From CAYTEO01 sp964436825 (GTDB taxonomy: Bacteria; Krumholzibacteriota; Krumholzibacteriia; LZORAL124-64-63), in assembly GCA_964436825.1 (NCBI GenBank), contig CAYTEO010000051.1, positions 1 to 17,362 of the forward strand: a stretch of DNA of 17,362 nucleotides. Reading direction: 5' to 3'. The notes under the pieces were generated by a model. The model was not told the origin of the DNA and did not search any database. It was given only the letters and a program-made list of their open reading frames with translations. This document shows positions 8,364 through 14,513 of the stretch, piece by piece (the stretch's first letter is position 1; each line of letters starts with the position of its first letter). Position numbers and translations under genes: made by a program.

Positions 8364-8391
8364 TCAAGCCCGCCCGCGCACCTGCCGATAC
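8364..8391 (+). promoter_or_regulatory. Flagellar sigma-28 (FliA) type promoter for the small rod-like gene
   Basis: TCAAG (8364-8368), a 15-nt spacer and GCCGATAC (8384-8391) match the sigma-28 pattern. The -10 box differs from GCCGATAA only in its last base. TCAAG is a known variant of the TAAAG -35 box, for example in Pseudomonas. Two A-tracts (8336-8340 and 8354-8360), about two helical turns apart, lie just upstream and could act as an UP element or bend. Transcription would start near 8397, giving a very short leader that begins at the ribosome site GGGGAGG. No sigma-70 promoter is evident there. Confidence 0.55.
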
Positions 8392-8412
8392 CCTCCAGGG
8401 GAGGTCCATGCC

Positions 8413-8655
8413 ATGGGAACCGGCGCCATCAACACGGCCCTCCAGGGGCTGACCGCGTACCAGCAGGCATTCCGGCTCGGCGCCGAGAAGATCAGCCGCC
8501 CCCTGACGCCCAAGGGGGACGGGAAACCGCCGCCGCTGGACATGCTGCGCGAGCTGGTGGCCCTGGCCATCAGCCGGCGCGGCGCCGAGGCCGAGGCCGC
8601 GGTCGTCCGGCGCGAGGACGCGCTGACCGGCCTGCTGCTGGACACCTACGCCTGA
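8413..8655 (+). CDS. Small flagellar rod/hook-like protein (N- and C-terminal axial helices only)
   Basis: An 80-residue protein. Residues 4-28 (AINTALQGLTAYQQAF and following) resemble the N-terminal helix of flagellar axial proteins such as FlgF/FlgG, which read roughly S-L-x-x-A-L-S-G-L-x-A-x-Q-x-A-L. Residues 43-80 (LDMLRELVALAISRRGAEA through GLLLDTYA) resemble their C-terminal helix, roughly N-L-x-E-E-L-V-x-x-I-x-x-Q-R-A-x-E, ending in a D-x-x-L-x-x-L pattern. The large middle domains of rod and hook proteins are absent, leaving only a short Pro/Lys/Gly linker (about 29-42). Small proteins of this layout are known in other bacteria but their role is unclear. The ATG at 8413 is preferred to the one at 8408 because GGGGAGG lies 8 nt upstream. 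The sigma-28 type promoter at 8364 supports a flagellar link. Its 3' end overlaps the convergent hydrolase gene by 10 bp. The similarity is judged by eye. Confidence 0.68.
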   Translation: MGTGAINTALQGLTAYQQAFRLGAEKISRPLTPKGDGKPPPLDMLRELVALAISRRGAEAEAAVVRREDALTGLLLDTYA

Positions 8656-9587
8656 TCGCCGGCGGGGAGCCCTTCGGCCAGCGCTCCCAGCAGGCCGCAG
8701 AGGGTGTTGCGCAGGTACTCGCGCTCCCGCACCCGGACATCCCCGGGCAGCAGGGGGAACGACGCGAAGTCCGGATCCCTCGCCAGCAACCGCTCCTCGA
8801 CCCGCCGCTGCAGGTCCGGCGACCACTGCCGGTCGCCGCGGCGGGTCGTCTCCTCCGCGACGATCTCCAGCCAGAGCCGGATCTGCCGGTCGGCCGCCCC
8901 CGCCATCCCCTCCGCCCGGCACAGTCCGCCGTGGCCGAAGGCCAGCCAGCGGGGCGGCGGTGCCAGGCCGGCCAGCCGCGCCAGGCTCTCCCGGTAGACG
9001 GCCGGGCGGAACGGCGGCGGGGTGGCCGGCCGCAGGTACCGCTTCCCCGCCGGCAGGGGAAAGCGGACTCCCAGCGCCTCTCCCGCGAACAGCAGGTCGC
9101 CGTGGCGGTAGCAGACGTGATGGGAGGCGTGCCCCGGCGTCGGCAGCCACCCGATCCCCCGCTCGGCCAGGGCGTCCGGCGGCGCCAGGCGCCGCGCGGG
9201 CACCGGACGGGGGCGGCCGAACAGCCGCGCCGTCTCCCCCAGGACGGCCAGCGATCCCTCCCACAGCCGCGTGGGGTCGGCCAGGTGCGCCATGGCCCGC
9301 TCGAGGCAGAGGACGGTGGCGTCGGGGTAGAGGGCAGCCAGGTGGCCGGCGCCGCCGCCGTGGTCCAGGTGGACGTGCGTCAGCAGGATCGCGTCGAGCC
9401 GCCCGACGCCGCGGCGGGACAGTTCCGCCGCCAGGTGCGGGACCGTCGCCGGCGGGCCGGGATCGACGACGTAGCAGAGGTCGGCGTCCCGGTACAGCCA
9501 GCAACCGATGAACCGGCGGTAGCCGGTGCGGGGCAGGTCGAGATCGATCAGTTCCACCGGCGGCGGGCCGGTCCGGCGATCGCTCAC
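8646..9587 (-). CDS. Metallo-beta-lactamase-fold hydrolase
   Basis: A 313-residue MBL-fold metal-dependent hydrolase, probably cytoplasmic. The metal motif THVHLDH carries His71, His73, Asp75 and His76. His153 is in TPGH and His219 in FGHG. The position that usually holds the bridging aspartate reads FAGEALG, so Glu170 takes its place. Residues 230-313 form a helical C-terminal extension. The start is GTG at 9587, overlapping the stop of the LON-domain gene by 4 bp (GTGA), which suggests translational coupling. The substrate cannot be assigned: glyoxalase-II-like, lactonase-like and other thioester or phosphodiester activities share this fold. It is the last cistron of the dnaB operon. Confidence 0.87.
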   Translation of the reverse strand: MSDRRTGPPPVELIDLDLPRTGYRRFIGCWLYRDADLCYVVDPGPPATVPHLAAELSRRGVGRLDAILLTHVHLDHGGGAGHLAALYPDATVLCLERAMAHLADPTRLWEGSLAVLGETARLFGRPRPVPARRLAPPDALAERGIGWLPTPGHASHHVCYRHGDLLFAGEALGVRFPLPAGKRYLRPATPPPFRPAVYRESLARLAGLAPPPRWLAFGHGGLCRAEGMAGAADRQIRLWLEIVAEETTRRGDRQWSPDLQRRVEERLLARDPDFASFPLLPGDVRVREREYLRNTLCGLLGALAEGLPAGDQA

Positions 9588-10195
9588 GGGCCCGCCGCGG
9601 CGCGATCCTGCCGTTCCAGCCAGGCCAGCGCCAGCTCGGCGCGCCGGACGGCGCTGCGCTCCAGGAAAGCCGTCTCGCGCTCGGCCGCGGAGAGCGCCAG
9701 GTGCTGGTGCAGCAGGTCGGCCAGCAGTCCCAGGTCCAGTCCCCCCGGCAGCTCCCGCCCCCGGAACAGGCGCGCCTGCACCGCCGCCTGCAGGGCCGGC
9801 CGCAGCTCCGCGGCCCGGACCGGATCGCCGGGTTCGTCCTCCAGGACCACGGCGTCGACCTGCCTGTAGAGGCGACCGCTGGTCACCTCGGTGGCGTGGA
9901 CACGCTCCAGCCCCAGCAGGAAGAGGAAGTAGTGGCCGTCCGCCTGGCGGCGATGGCTGGCGATCTCCGCCAGCGTCCCCAGCGGCCGGAAGGCCGGTCC
10001 CCGGGCCGTGGCCGGTTCCCCGGGTCGCAGGGCCGTCAGCACCAGCCGCCCCTGGGTGTCGAGCAGGTCCTCGACGAGCTGCAGATGGTGCCGCTCGGTG
10101 AGGTGCCGCGGCACCAGCGCACCGGGGAAGAGGGTGTAGTCCGGCAGTGCCAGCAGGGGGATGGCGTGGTAGACGATCCGTTCGGTCCCGGTCAT
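9584..10195 (-). CDS. LON substrate-binding domain protein (stand-alone Lon N-terminal domain)
   Basis: A 203-residue protein with the N-terminal PUA-like domain of Lon protease but without the AAA+ and protease domains. The start of the fold is clear: AIPLLALPDYTLFPGALVPR at residues 11-30 matches the family pattern of a short hydrophobic strand, then LFPG, then a basic helix. The GTLAEI and RVHATEV strands follow near 73-104, and the rest is a helical bundle. The length is typical of the short LON-domain family found next to housekeeping genes. The ATG at 10195 lies 4 bp after the dnaB stop, with GGTGAG upstream. The longer open frame inside dnaB is a shadow. Its role is unknown; it probably binds protein or a ligand. 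Confidence 0.86.
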   Translation of the reverse strand: MTGTERIVYHAIPLLALPDYTLFPGALVPRHLTERHHLQLVEDLLDTQGRLVLTALRPGEPATARGPAFRPLGTLAEIASHRRQADGHYFLFLLGLERVHATEVTSGRLYRQVDAVVLEDEPGDPVRAAELRPALQAAVQARLFRGRELPGGLDLGLLADLLHQHLALSAAERETAFLERSAVRRAELALAWLERQDRAAAGP

Positions 10196-10199
10196 GGTC

Positions 10200-11555
10200 T
10201 CACCGCTGCAGGTCGGCGAAGCGGGTGTACATCTTGTGGAAGTGCAGGTCGAACTGTCCCACCGGCCCGTTGCGCTGCTTGCCGATGATGACCGTCGCCT
10301 TGTTCCGCACGCTCTCGTCGTCCGGCTTGTAGTACTCCTCACGGTAGATGAACAGGACGACGTCGGCGTCCTGCTCGATGCTGCCCGATTCGCGCAGGTC
10401 GCTGAGCATCGGCTTGTGGTCGCCCCGCGCCTCGACGGCCCGCGACAGCTGGCTCAGGGCGATGACCGGCACGCCCAGGTCCTTGGCCATCCCCTTGAGG
10501 TTGCGGCTGATCTGGGAGATCTCCTGCTGGCGGTTGTCGGCCCGCTGGCTGGAGGTCATCAGCTGCAGGTAGTCGACGATGATCAGCTCGATGTCGTGCT
10601 GCTGCTTCAGCCGCCGCGCCTTGGCCTTCATCTCCAGGACGGAGATGCCGCTGGTGTCGTCGATGTAGATGGGCGCCTCCGACAGCCGGCTGCAGATGTC
10701 GGTCAGCCGCGTCCAGTCCTCGGGACGGATCTGTCCCCGGCGCAGGTCGTGGTTGTTGAACCCGCCGACCGAGCAGATCATCCGCATCACCAGCTGCTCG
10801 CGGGCCATCTCCAGGCTGAAGATGGCCACGGCCTTCTTCTGCTTCAGGGCGACGTTGGTGGCGATGTTGATGGCCAGGGCCGTCTTGCCCATGGAGGGCC
10901 GAGCCGCCAGGATGATCAGGTCCGACTGCTGCAGACCGGCGGTCATCCGGTCGAAGTCGGTGAAACCGGTGGCCAGACCGGTCACCTCCTGCTGCTCCGT
11001 GTACGCCTTGTTGATCCGCTGGAAGGCGACCGGCACGACTTCCGCCAGGGGGGCGTAGGTGCGGGTCTGCCGGTTCTCGGCGATGGCGTAGATCCGGTCC
11101 TGGGCGTGGTCGAGGATGGCGTCGGTCTCCGCGGCCGACTCGTAGGCCTCGGTGGCGATCTCGTTGGAGACGTGGATCAACCGGCGCAGGACGGCCTTCT
11201 CCCGGACGATCCGGCAGTGGTAGGCGATGTTGGCCGCCGTCGCCGTCGCCTCGATGATGTCCGCCAGGTAGTTGGGCCCGCCGGCCTTCTGCAGCTCGCC
11301 GTGCTTCTCCAGGTCCTCGGCGACGGTGATCCCGTCGATGGCCTGGTTGTTCTCGAACAGGCGACACATGGAACGGAAGATGAGCCGGTGCTCCTCGCGG
11401 TAGAAGTCCTCGGCGGCGATCTCGTCCAGGGCGATGCCCAGGGCGTCGGGATCGAGCATGATCGCGCCGAGGATGGCGCGCTCGGCATCCTGGTTCTGGG
11501 GCGGCAGGCGGTGGGCCACCTGGGGGCGGGCGGTCGCCCGCCGCTGGTCGAGCAT
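10200..11555 (-). CDS. dnaB: Replicative DNA helicase DnaB
   Basis: The hexameric 5'-3' helicase that unwinds DNA at the replication fork and recruits primase, 451 residues. The N-terminal DnaB domain spans about 16-118 (starting LPPQNQDAERAILGAIM). The RecA-like domain begins about 190, with Walker A AARPSMGKT (217-225, Lys224), catalytic Glu249 in SLEM, Walker B IIVDYLQLM (325-333, Asp328), the SQLSR motif (368-372), DLRESG (386-391) and the KQRNGPVG loop (426-433). No intein or truncation is present. The ATG at 11555 follows AAAGAGGAACGG. It heads an operon with the LON-domain and hydrolase genes. In many bacteria dnaB lies next to rplI, which is not seen here. Confidence 0.97.
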   Translation of the reverse strand: MLDQRRATARPQVAHRLPPQNQDAERAILGAIMLDPDALGIALDEIAAEDFYREEHRLIFRSMCRLFENNQAIDGITVAEDLEKHGELQKAGGPNYLADIIEATATAANIAYHCRIVREKAVLRRLIHVSNEIATEAYESAAETDAILDHAQDRIYAIAENRQTRTYAPLAEVVPVAFQRINKAYTEQQEVTGLATGFTDFDRMTAGLQQSDLIILAARPSMGKTALAINIATNVALKQKKAVAIFSLEMAREQLVMRMICSVGGFNNHDLRRGQIRPEDWTRLTDICSRLSEAPIYIDDTSGISVLEMKAKARRLKQQHDIELIIVDYLQLMTSSQRADNRQQEISQISRNLKGMAKDLGVPVIALSQLSRAVEARGDHKPMLSDLRESGSIEQDADVVLFIYREEYYKPDDESVRNKATVIIGKQRNGPVGQFDLHFHKMYTRFADLQR

Positions 11556-11683
11556 CCGTTCCTCTTTCACGTCCCTCACTCCCGGTCTGGGGTCCTCGGT
11601 CGGGACCGCCCAAGGTACCACAGGGTCGCCCCCTCGCGCTAGCACCGCCGCCCCCGCAGACCGCGTTTTCCTGGGGATGGAGA

Positions 11684-11834
11684 CGTGGATAGGCTCCCCA
11701 CAACCTGTGGACAACCTCCCCCGCAGGTGGACAACCTTCTTGATCGATGGTGCTGCGCGTGCTTATCTCACGTCGTCACCGGGTGTTCCGCGGCCCAGGA
11801 GGTGGGGATGACCGACGGACGGAGATGTGGACAA
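11684..11834. promoter_or_regulatory. Cluster of DnaA-box-like sequences upstream of dnaB
   Basis: TGTGGACAA (reverse complement TTGTCCACA, a strong box in high-GC bacteria) occurs at 11706-11714 and 11826-11834. GGTGGACAA is at 11726-11734, and the weaker CGTGGATAG is at 11684-11692. The first three lie 20-22 bp apart, and all four point the same way. The first three are within the spacer between dnaB and the methyltransferase gene; the last is inside the methyltransferase codons. There is no AT-rich unwinding stretch beside them, so control of dnaB by DnaA, or DnaA titration, is likelier than an origin. Confidence 0.4.
11740..11769 (+). promoter_or_regulatory. Weak candidate promoter for the methyltransferase gene
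   Basis: TTGATC (11740-11745) is followed 18 nt later by TATCTC (11764-11769). The -35 matches four consensus bases, the -10 only three. The position, about 40 bp before the ATG at 11808, is sensible. Confidence 0.22.
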
Positions 11835-12704
11835 CTCGAGGACGCGATCGCGACGATCGCGGGCGCCGCACGTCCCCCGCGTCCCTGGCGCGACGGTGCC
11901 CGCTTCCCCTGGCACGATCCGGAGTTCAGCCGCCGCACCCTGGCGGTCCACCTCGATCCCAACACCCACATGGCGAGCCGGGCGCCGGAGATCATCGACC
12001 GCCACGTCCGGTGGCTGGACGGGCTGCTCCGGAGCCGTGCCCCCACCCGACCGCGCGGACCGCTGCGCCTGCTGGACGTCGGCTGCGGACCCGGACTCTA
12101 CGCCCTGCCGCTGGCCAGGCTCGGTCACGAGGTCGTCGGGATCGACGTCTCCCCCGCCGCCCTCGACCATGCCCGCCGGCTCGCCGAGGGGCAGCGGTTG
12201 CCGTGCCGGTTCCTCCAGGTCGACCTGGCCCGGCTGGACGACGCCGCCGGTGACATCGGTCCCGTGGAGGCGGCCGTCCTCTGGTACGGGGAGTTCAACT
12301 CCTTCGCCCCCGACGAGATCCGCGCCTTCCTGCGCTGCGTGTCGCGGCTGCTGGTCCCCGGGGGTCTGCTGGTCGTCGAGTACCAGCCCGAGAGTTCCTT
12401 CCCCCGCCAAGACTTCCAGCAGTGGGAGGCGTGCCGGCGGTCCGTCTTCAGCGACCGCCCCCATCTCTGGCTGCGCGAGTACCACTGGGACGAGACGTCG
12501 CGTTCGGAGATCACCGTCCACTGGATCATCGACGCCGCCAGCGGCGCCGTGACGAGATTCGCGCAGTCGGGTCGGGCCTGGAGCGAGGACGAACTCGTCG
12601 CCCTGCTCGACGAGACCGGCCTGCACGACGTGGCCTTCCATCCGCCGATCGTCGGGATCGATCCGGCCTACGAGTTCCCCCTGCTGGTGGCGACGCGGCG
12701 GTGA
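11808..12704 (+). CDS. Class I SAM-dependent methyltransferase
   Basis: A 298-residue cytoplasmic methyltransferase with a Rossmann fold. Motif I is LLDVGCGPG (88-96), the acidic residue that binds the SAM ribose is Asp113 in VGIDVS, and motif II ends at Asp139 (FLQVDL). The strand after motif III reads LLVPGGLLVVEY. Residues 1-60 form an N-terminal extension and the C-terminal part is an antiparallel sheet insertion of the kind found in small-molecule methyltransferases. The ATG at 11808 is preceded by a perfect AGGAGG. Its substrate cannot be named from the sequence. It stands alone, divergent from dnaB and convergent with the fetB end of the next operon. Confidence 0.88.
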   Translation: MTDGRRCGQLEDAIATIAGAARPPRPWRDGARFPWHDPEFSRRTLAVHLDPNTHMASRAPEIIDRHVRWLDGLLRSRAPTRPRGPLRLLDVGCGPGLYALPLARLGHEVVGIDVSPAALDHARRLAEGQRLPCRFLQVDLARLDDAAGDIGPVEAAVLWYGEFNSFAPDEIRAFLRCVSRLLVPGGLLVVEYQPESSFPRQDFQQWEACRRSVFSDRPHLWLREYHWDETSRSEITVHWIIDAASGAVTRFAQSGRAWSEDELVALLDETGLHDVAFHPPIVGIDPAYEFPLLVATRR

Positions 12705-12752
12705 AGCCTGCCGGGACGGCGTGAAGACGGGCGAGAGCGTGCCGGGAAGAAC

Positions 12753-12773
12753 CTTTGGCGACCTCGCCCAAAG
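12753..12773 (+). terminator. Candidate hairpin terminator after the methyltransferase gene
   Basis: CTTTGGCG pairs with CGCCCAAAG across a 4-nt loop with one bulged base, about 50 nt after the stop codon. No T-run follows, so it may be only a weak or Rho-assisted stop. Confidence 0.35.
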
Positions 12774-12949
12774 CCACCTCGACCCCCCGACACGCCCTGC
12801 ATGCGATCTAGCGATGGGTTGTACCGTGTAGCACCCGGATCATCCCGTACCATGCAAGCGGCGGACCACATCCCTACCCGCGTCCGGCTTTCGTATCGTC
12901 ATTCATTTCAGACGGTTATGAAACCCGGCTGCACGCCCCGACCCCTCCT

Positions 12950-13057
12950 TGTCACACCCCCGTGACAGCCGTCCTCGCCGGCGGCCCGAACCGGCCGCCA
13001 GTCGGCCGGGAACGCTGTCAACCGGCGTGGACAGCCGTTCTCGTGGCGTGACATCCG
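12950..13057. repeat. Three CGTGACAGCCG-like motifs with a TGTCAC/GTGACA inverted repeat
   Basis: Similar motifs occur at 12961-12971 (CGTGACAGCCG), 13026-13037 (CGTGGACAGCCG) and 13047-13057 (CGTGACATCCG). The first two extend to a 14-nt near-match, GACAGCCGTYCTCG (12964-12977 and 13030-13043). The first is also the right half of a perfect inverted repeat, TGTCAC-6nt-GTGACA (12950-12967). Their function is unknown: decayed binding sites, a structured RNA tail, or chance in GC-rich DNA are all possible. Confidence 0.4.
13014..13035 (-). terminator. Candidate hairpin terminator of the rpoZ-fetB operon
   Basis: GCTGTC (13014-13019) and GACAGC (13030-13035) form a 6-bp perfect stem with a 10-nt loop, about 25 nt beyond the fetB stop in its direction of transcription. 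On that strand only GTTCCC follows, so the U-tail is poor. Confidence 0.3.
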
Positions 13058-13060
13058 CGG

Positions 13061-13864
13061 TCAGCGGCGGGGACGGATCCTGCTGGCCAGGAGGCGGTGA
13101 TCGGCGGTGAAGAGACGACGGACGACGAGCACGCCCATCAGGATGCTGCCCAGGGCCGTGGCGGCGGCGATCATGAACATGATGACGATCTGGTAGCGGA
13201 CCGCCTGCAGGGGATCGGCCCCGGCCAGGATCTGCCCGGTCATCATCCCGGGCAGCGAGACCAGGCCCACCACCATCATCGTGTTCGTGATGGGGATCAG
13301 CCCCCGGCGAACCGCCTCGCGCAGGGGCCGACGGGCGGCCTCCCAGCGGGTGGCGCCGTGGGCGAGCTCCATCTCCACCTCGCGGCGGTGCTCGGCGAGG
13401 CGGGCCAGCAGCTCGTCCAGGGACAGGGAGATGCCGTTGAGGCCGCTGCCCAGGACCATCCCCAGCAGGGGGATCATCACGCGCGGCGTGTACCACGGCT
13501 CGGCACCGATGACCAGCTCGGTCGTCACCCAGACGGTCAGCACCCCGCTGACCACCAGCGAGCCGAAGGCCAGCCGGGTCACGCCCGGAAACGACCAGGC
13601 CGCCCGCGCCACCGCCGCCCGGCTGGCGGCGACGACCATGACCGCCACCATCGCGGCGACCGCCAGCAGGCTGCGTCCGCTGAAGACGAAGGCGAGGACG
13701 TAGCCCACGGCGATCAGCTGGACGACCGTCCGCACGGCCGCCACCGCCAGCCGCCGCTCCAGGCGCAGGCTCAGGGCCACGCTCACACCGCCGGCCAGCA
13801 GCATCAGCAGCGCGGCGATCCCCACGTCCCCCAGCGACAGCAGCGGGGCCGCGTGCTCAGCCAT
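13061..13864 (-). CDS. fetB: FetB/YbbM-family ABC transporter permease (iron export type)
   Basis: A 267-residue integral inner-membrane permease with about seven hydrophobic segments. The family signatures are clear: RTVVQLIAVGYVL (45-57), PRVMIPLLGM (127-136), GLNGISLSLDEL (141-152), ELAHGATRWEA (166-176) and LVSLPGMMTGQILAGADPL (201-219). In E. coli the FetAB pair exports iron and aids peroxide resistance. The ATG at 13864 is chosen because GGGAGG lies 8 nt upstream. The alternative GTG at 13873 sits almost on the ribosome site. The gene overlaps fetA by 8 bp. It is the last gene of the rpoZ operon. The transported ion is inferred from homology only. Confidence 0.9.
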   Translation of the reverse strand: MAEHAAPLLSLGDVGIAALLMLLAGGVSVALSLRLERRLAVAAVRTVVQLIAVGYVLAFVFSGRSLLAVAAMVAVMVVAASRAAVARAAWSFPGVTRLAFGSLVVSGVLTVWVTTELVIGAEPWYTPRVMIPLLGMVLGSGLNGISLSLDELLARLAEHRREVEMELAHGATRWEAARRPLREAVRRGLIPITNTMMVVGLVSLPGMMTGQILAGADPLQAVRYQIVIMFMIAAATALGSILMGVLVVRRLFTADHRLLASRIRPRR

Positions 13865-14513
13865 CGTTGCCACCTCCCACCGGCAGCCGCCGGTCGCACC
13901 AGCGGGCCGCCTGCTCGGGATGATGGGTGACCACGAGGGCCGCGGCGCCGGCGCGGACGCGCTCGCGGACCAGCGCCTCGACGACCGCCGTGGTGGCGGG
14001 GTCGAGGGCGCTGGTCGGCTCGTCCAGCAGCAGGACCTCCGGCTCCAGCAGCAGGGCCCGCGCCAGGCAGACCCGCTGCCGCTCGCCCACCGACAGCTCG
14101 TCCGCCGTGGCGTCCAGGACCGCCTCCGGCAGCCGCAGCCGCGCCAGCAGGTCCCGGGCGGCCTCCTCCCGGAACGGCCGCTTCACCGCGCGGTACCGCA
14201 GCGGCAGCGCCAGGTTCTCGCGCACCGTTCCCGGCAGCAGGACCGGTTCCTGGGCCACCAGCACGACGCGGCTGCGCACCACCGGCCACCCGACCTCGGC
14301 GGCCGGACGGCCGCGCCAGTGGACGCTGCCGGGAGCGGGGTCGTCCAGGCCGCAGACACGGCGCAGCAGCGAGGTCTTCCCGCAGCCGGACGGTCCCTCG
14401 ACGGCGACGATCTCCCCCGCCCGCAGCTCGCAGCGGAACCGGTCGACGAGGACCCGGCCCTTCCAGGCGACGGTCAGGTCGCGGCAGGCCAGCAGCGGCG
14501 CGTCGTCGCTCAT
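13857..14513 (-). CDS. fetA: FetA/YbbL-type ABC transporter ATP-binding subunit
   Basis: A 218-residue cytoplasmic ABC ATPase that should pair with the permease encoded immediately after it. Walker A is GPSGCGKT (40-47), the Q-loop glutamine is 88, the signature is LSVGE (140-144; the usual second glycine-rich position reads Val), Walker B is VLLLDEP (160-166, Glu165), and the switch histidine is 197. It is short, as FetA proteins are. The ATG at 14513 overlaps the udg stop in an ATGA arrangement, so translation is probably coupled. Assignment as FetA rests mainly on the FetB partner. Confidence 0.88.
   Translation of the reverse strand: MSDDAPLLACRDLTVAWKGRVLVDRFRCELRAGEIVAVEGPSGCGKTSLLRRVCGLDDPAPGSVHWRGRPAAEVGWPVVRSRVVLVAQEPVLLPGTVRENLALPLRYRAVKRPFREEAARDLLARLRLPEAVLDATADELSVGERQRVCLARALLLEPEVLLLDEPTSALDPATTAVVEALVRERVRAGAAALVVTHHPEQAARWCDRRLPVGGGNDG

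Larger units (their letters stand above)
12705..13060. other. 356-bp spacer between convergent genes, no gene recognised
   Basis: The spacer separates the methyltransferase stop from the fetB stop. No open frame with a plausible start, ribosome site and protein-like composition was found on either strand, and no tRNA-like structure was recognised. It holds several hairpins and an iterated CGTGACAGCCG motif, listed separately. The stretch near 12893-12920 is more AT-rich than its surroundings. Confidence 0.5.

Noticed and set aside
5587..8655. Plus-strand open frame of 1022 codons across the mla operon
   Set aside because: It is antisense to mlaEFD and rich in His, Gln, Asp and Arg. Only its last 80 codons, with their own ribosome site and promoter, look real.
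8215..9504. MlaE with a 430-residue N-terminal extension
   Set aside because: The frame upstream of 8214 is low-complexity shadow of the hydrolase and rod-like genes; MlaE proteins are about 260 residues.
10200..11555. Intein in dnaB
   Set aside because: dnaB is a frequent intein site, but Walker A through the C-terminal motifs are continuous and the length is normal.
11684..11834. Chromosomal origin of replication
   Set aside because: DnaA-box-like words are present, but there is no AT-rich unwinding element and no dnaA, dnaN or gyr gene nearby.
12903..13496. Minus-strand 197-codon frame running from fetB into the spacer
   Set aside because: It overlaps fetB in another frame and is Arg/Gly/Pro-rich with no motif, consistent with a shadow.
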